This document shows positions 63,891 through 64,000 of a DNA stretch of 64,000 bases, in pieces. The notes under the pieces were generated by a model. The model was not told where the DNA came from. It did not search any database and saw only the letters and a list, made by a program, of their open reading frames with translations. Numbering within the stretch: the first letter of the stretch is position 1; every line of letters starts with the position of its first letter. The stretch covers positions 186,001 through 250,000 of the forward strand of contig CAJMOB010000001.1 of the NCBI GenBank assembly GCA_905214925.1. The letters run 5' to 3'. Origin of the DNA: Scybalomonas sp905214925. Its GTDB lineage: Bacteria > Bacillota > Clostridia > Lachnospirales > Lachnospiraceae. The position numbers and the translations under genes were made by a program.

Positions 63891-64000
63891 TTAGAATAGG
63901 CGGTATCCAATTCCACGAACGGTTTCAATTACCGTTGGGTTTGTTGGATCTTCTTCTAACTTCTCTCTCAGCCTTTTAATATATACCGTCAGCGTATTGT
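63891..64000 (-). CDS. OmpR-family response regulator, C-terminal fragment
   Basis: The gene enters from the right edge. The last 36 codons read TLTVYIKRLREKLEED, then TVIETVRGIGYRLF and stop, the recognition helix and wing of an OmpR/PhoB winged-helix domain. The receiver domain lies beyond the window. It is the partner of the histidine kinase encoded 26 bp downstream. Confidence 0.93.
   Translation of the reverse strand, partial: NTLTVYIKRLREKLEEDPTNPTVIETVRGIGYRLF

Noticed and set aside
1..64000. CRISPR arrays, tRNA, rRNA, insertion sequences or prophage
   Set aside because: No regularly spaced repeats, cloverleaf-like genes, transposase or phage genes were recognised by reading; a tRNA scan would be needed to exclude small RNA genes fully.

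Overview
The window is AT-rich chromosomal DNA from a Gram-positive, anaerobic, low-GC Firmicute, most likely a gut Lachnospiraceae (Clostridia). I base this on the clostridial fatty-acid operon order, a PPi-type phosphofructokinase, lipoprotein-type binding proteins, strong AGGAGG ribosome sites, YesM/YesN-type sensing and Rho-independent terminators after most transcription units. Most genes are on the minus strand. I see no rRNA, tRNA, CRISPR array, insertion sequence or prophage gene.

Layout. 1-172: tail of a DUF1048-like gene ending inside a perfect 34-bp palindrome. 309-10548 (minus): galactose-type sugar region. A transport operon mglB-mglA-mglC is followed by a response regulator, a histidine kinase, a membrane-anchored binding protein and a galactose-binding-type lipoprotein. 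The transport MglB is circularly permuted relative to that lipoprotein, and MglC carries a coiled-coil extension of about 215 residues. 10930-19205: a molybdenum hydroxylase of three subunits, a TauE-type permease, an amidohydrolase and a two-gene DUF3100-type membrane system, divergent from a Crp/Fnr regulator. This looks like a purine or N-heterocycle catabolic locus. 19404-28562: mixed accessory genes (acetyltransferase, RsgA, ACT protein, cyclase, broken glycerol-dehydrogenase-like gene, DHFR-like protein, VanY peptidase, CCG-type cysteine-rich protein, a PhlG/phloretin-hydrolase-like enzyme with a divergent TetR regulator, and an HEIGH membrane protease).

28757-44401: mostly housekeeping (LysS, GreA, PPi-PFK, DusB, ArgF, ComF, RecD2, MreB), interrupted by a plus-strand iron/cobalamin-type ABC importer with a methyltransferase. 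44908-56308: an AEC transporter, a nitronate-monooxygenase/FabK-like flavoprotein, the fatty-acid operon acpP-fabD-fabG-fabF-accB-fabZ-accC-accD-accA behind a strong promoter with two FabT-like palindromes, and a DeoR regulator. 56446-64000: a sugar-sensor GGDEF protein, a threonate-type operon (DUF1537 kinase, GntP permease, PdxA2) and a two-component system running off the end.

Two dispersed non-coding repeat families stand out. One is a terminator hairpin with a conserved loop in four copies. The other is a 60-100 bp element in three copies, each lying just beyond a terminator. The strongest candidate for something undescribed is the circularly permuted MglB together with its extended MglC partner; the permutation can be demonstrated inside this window by comparison with the unpermuted paralogue at 309-1346.
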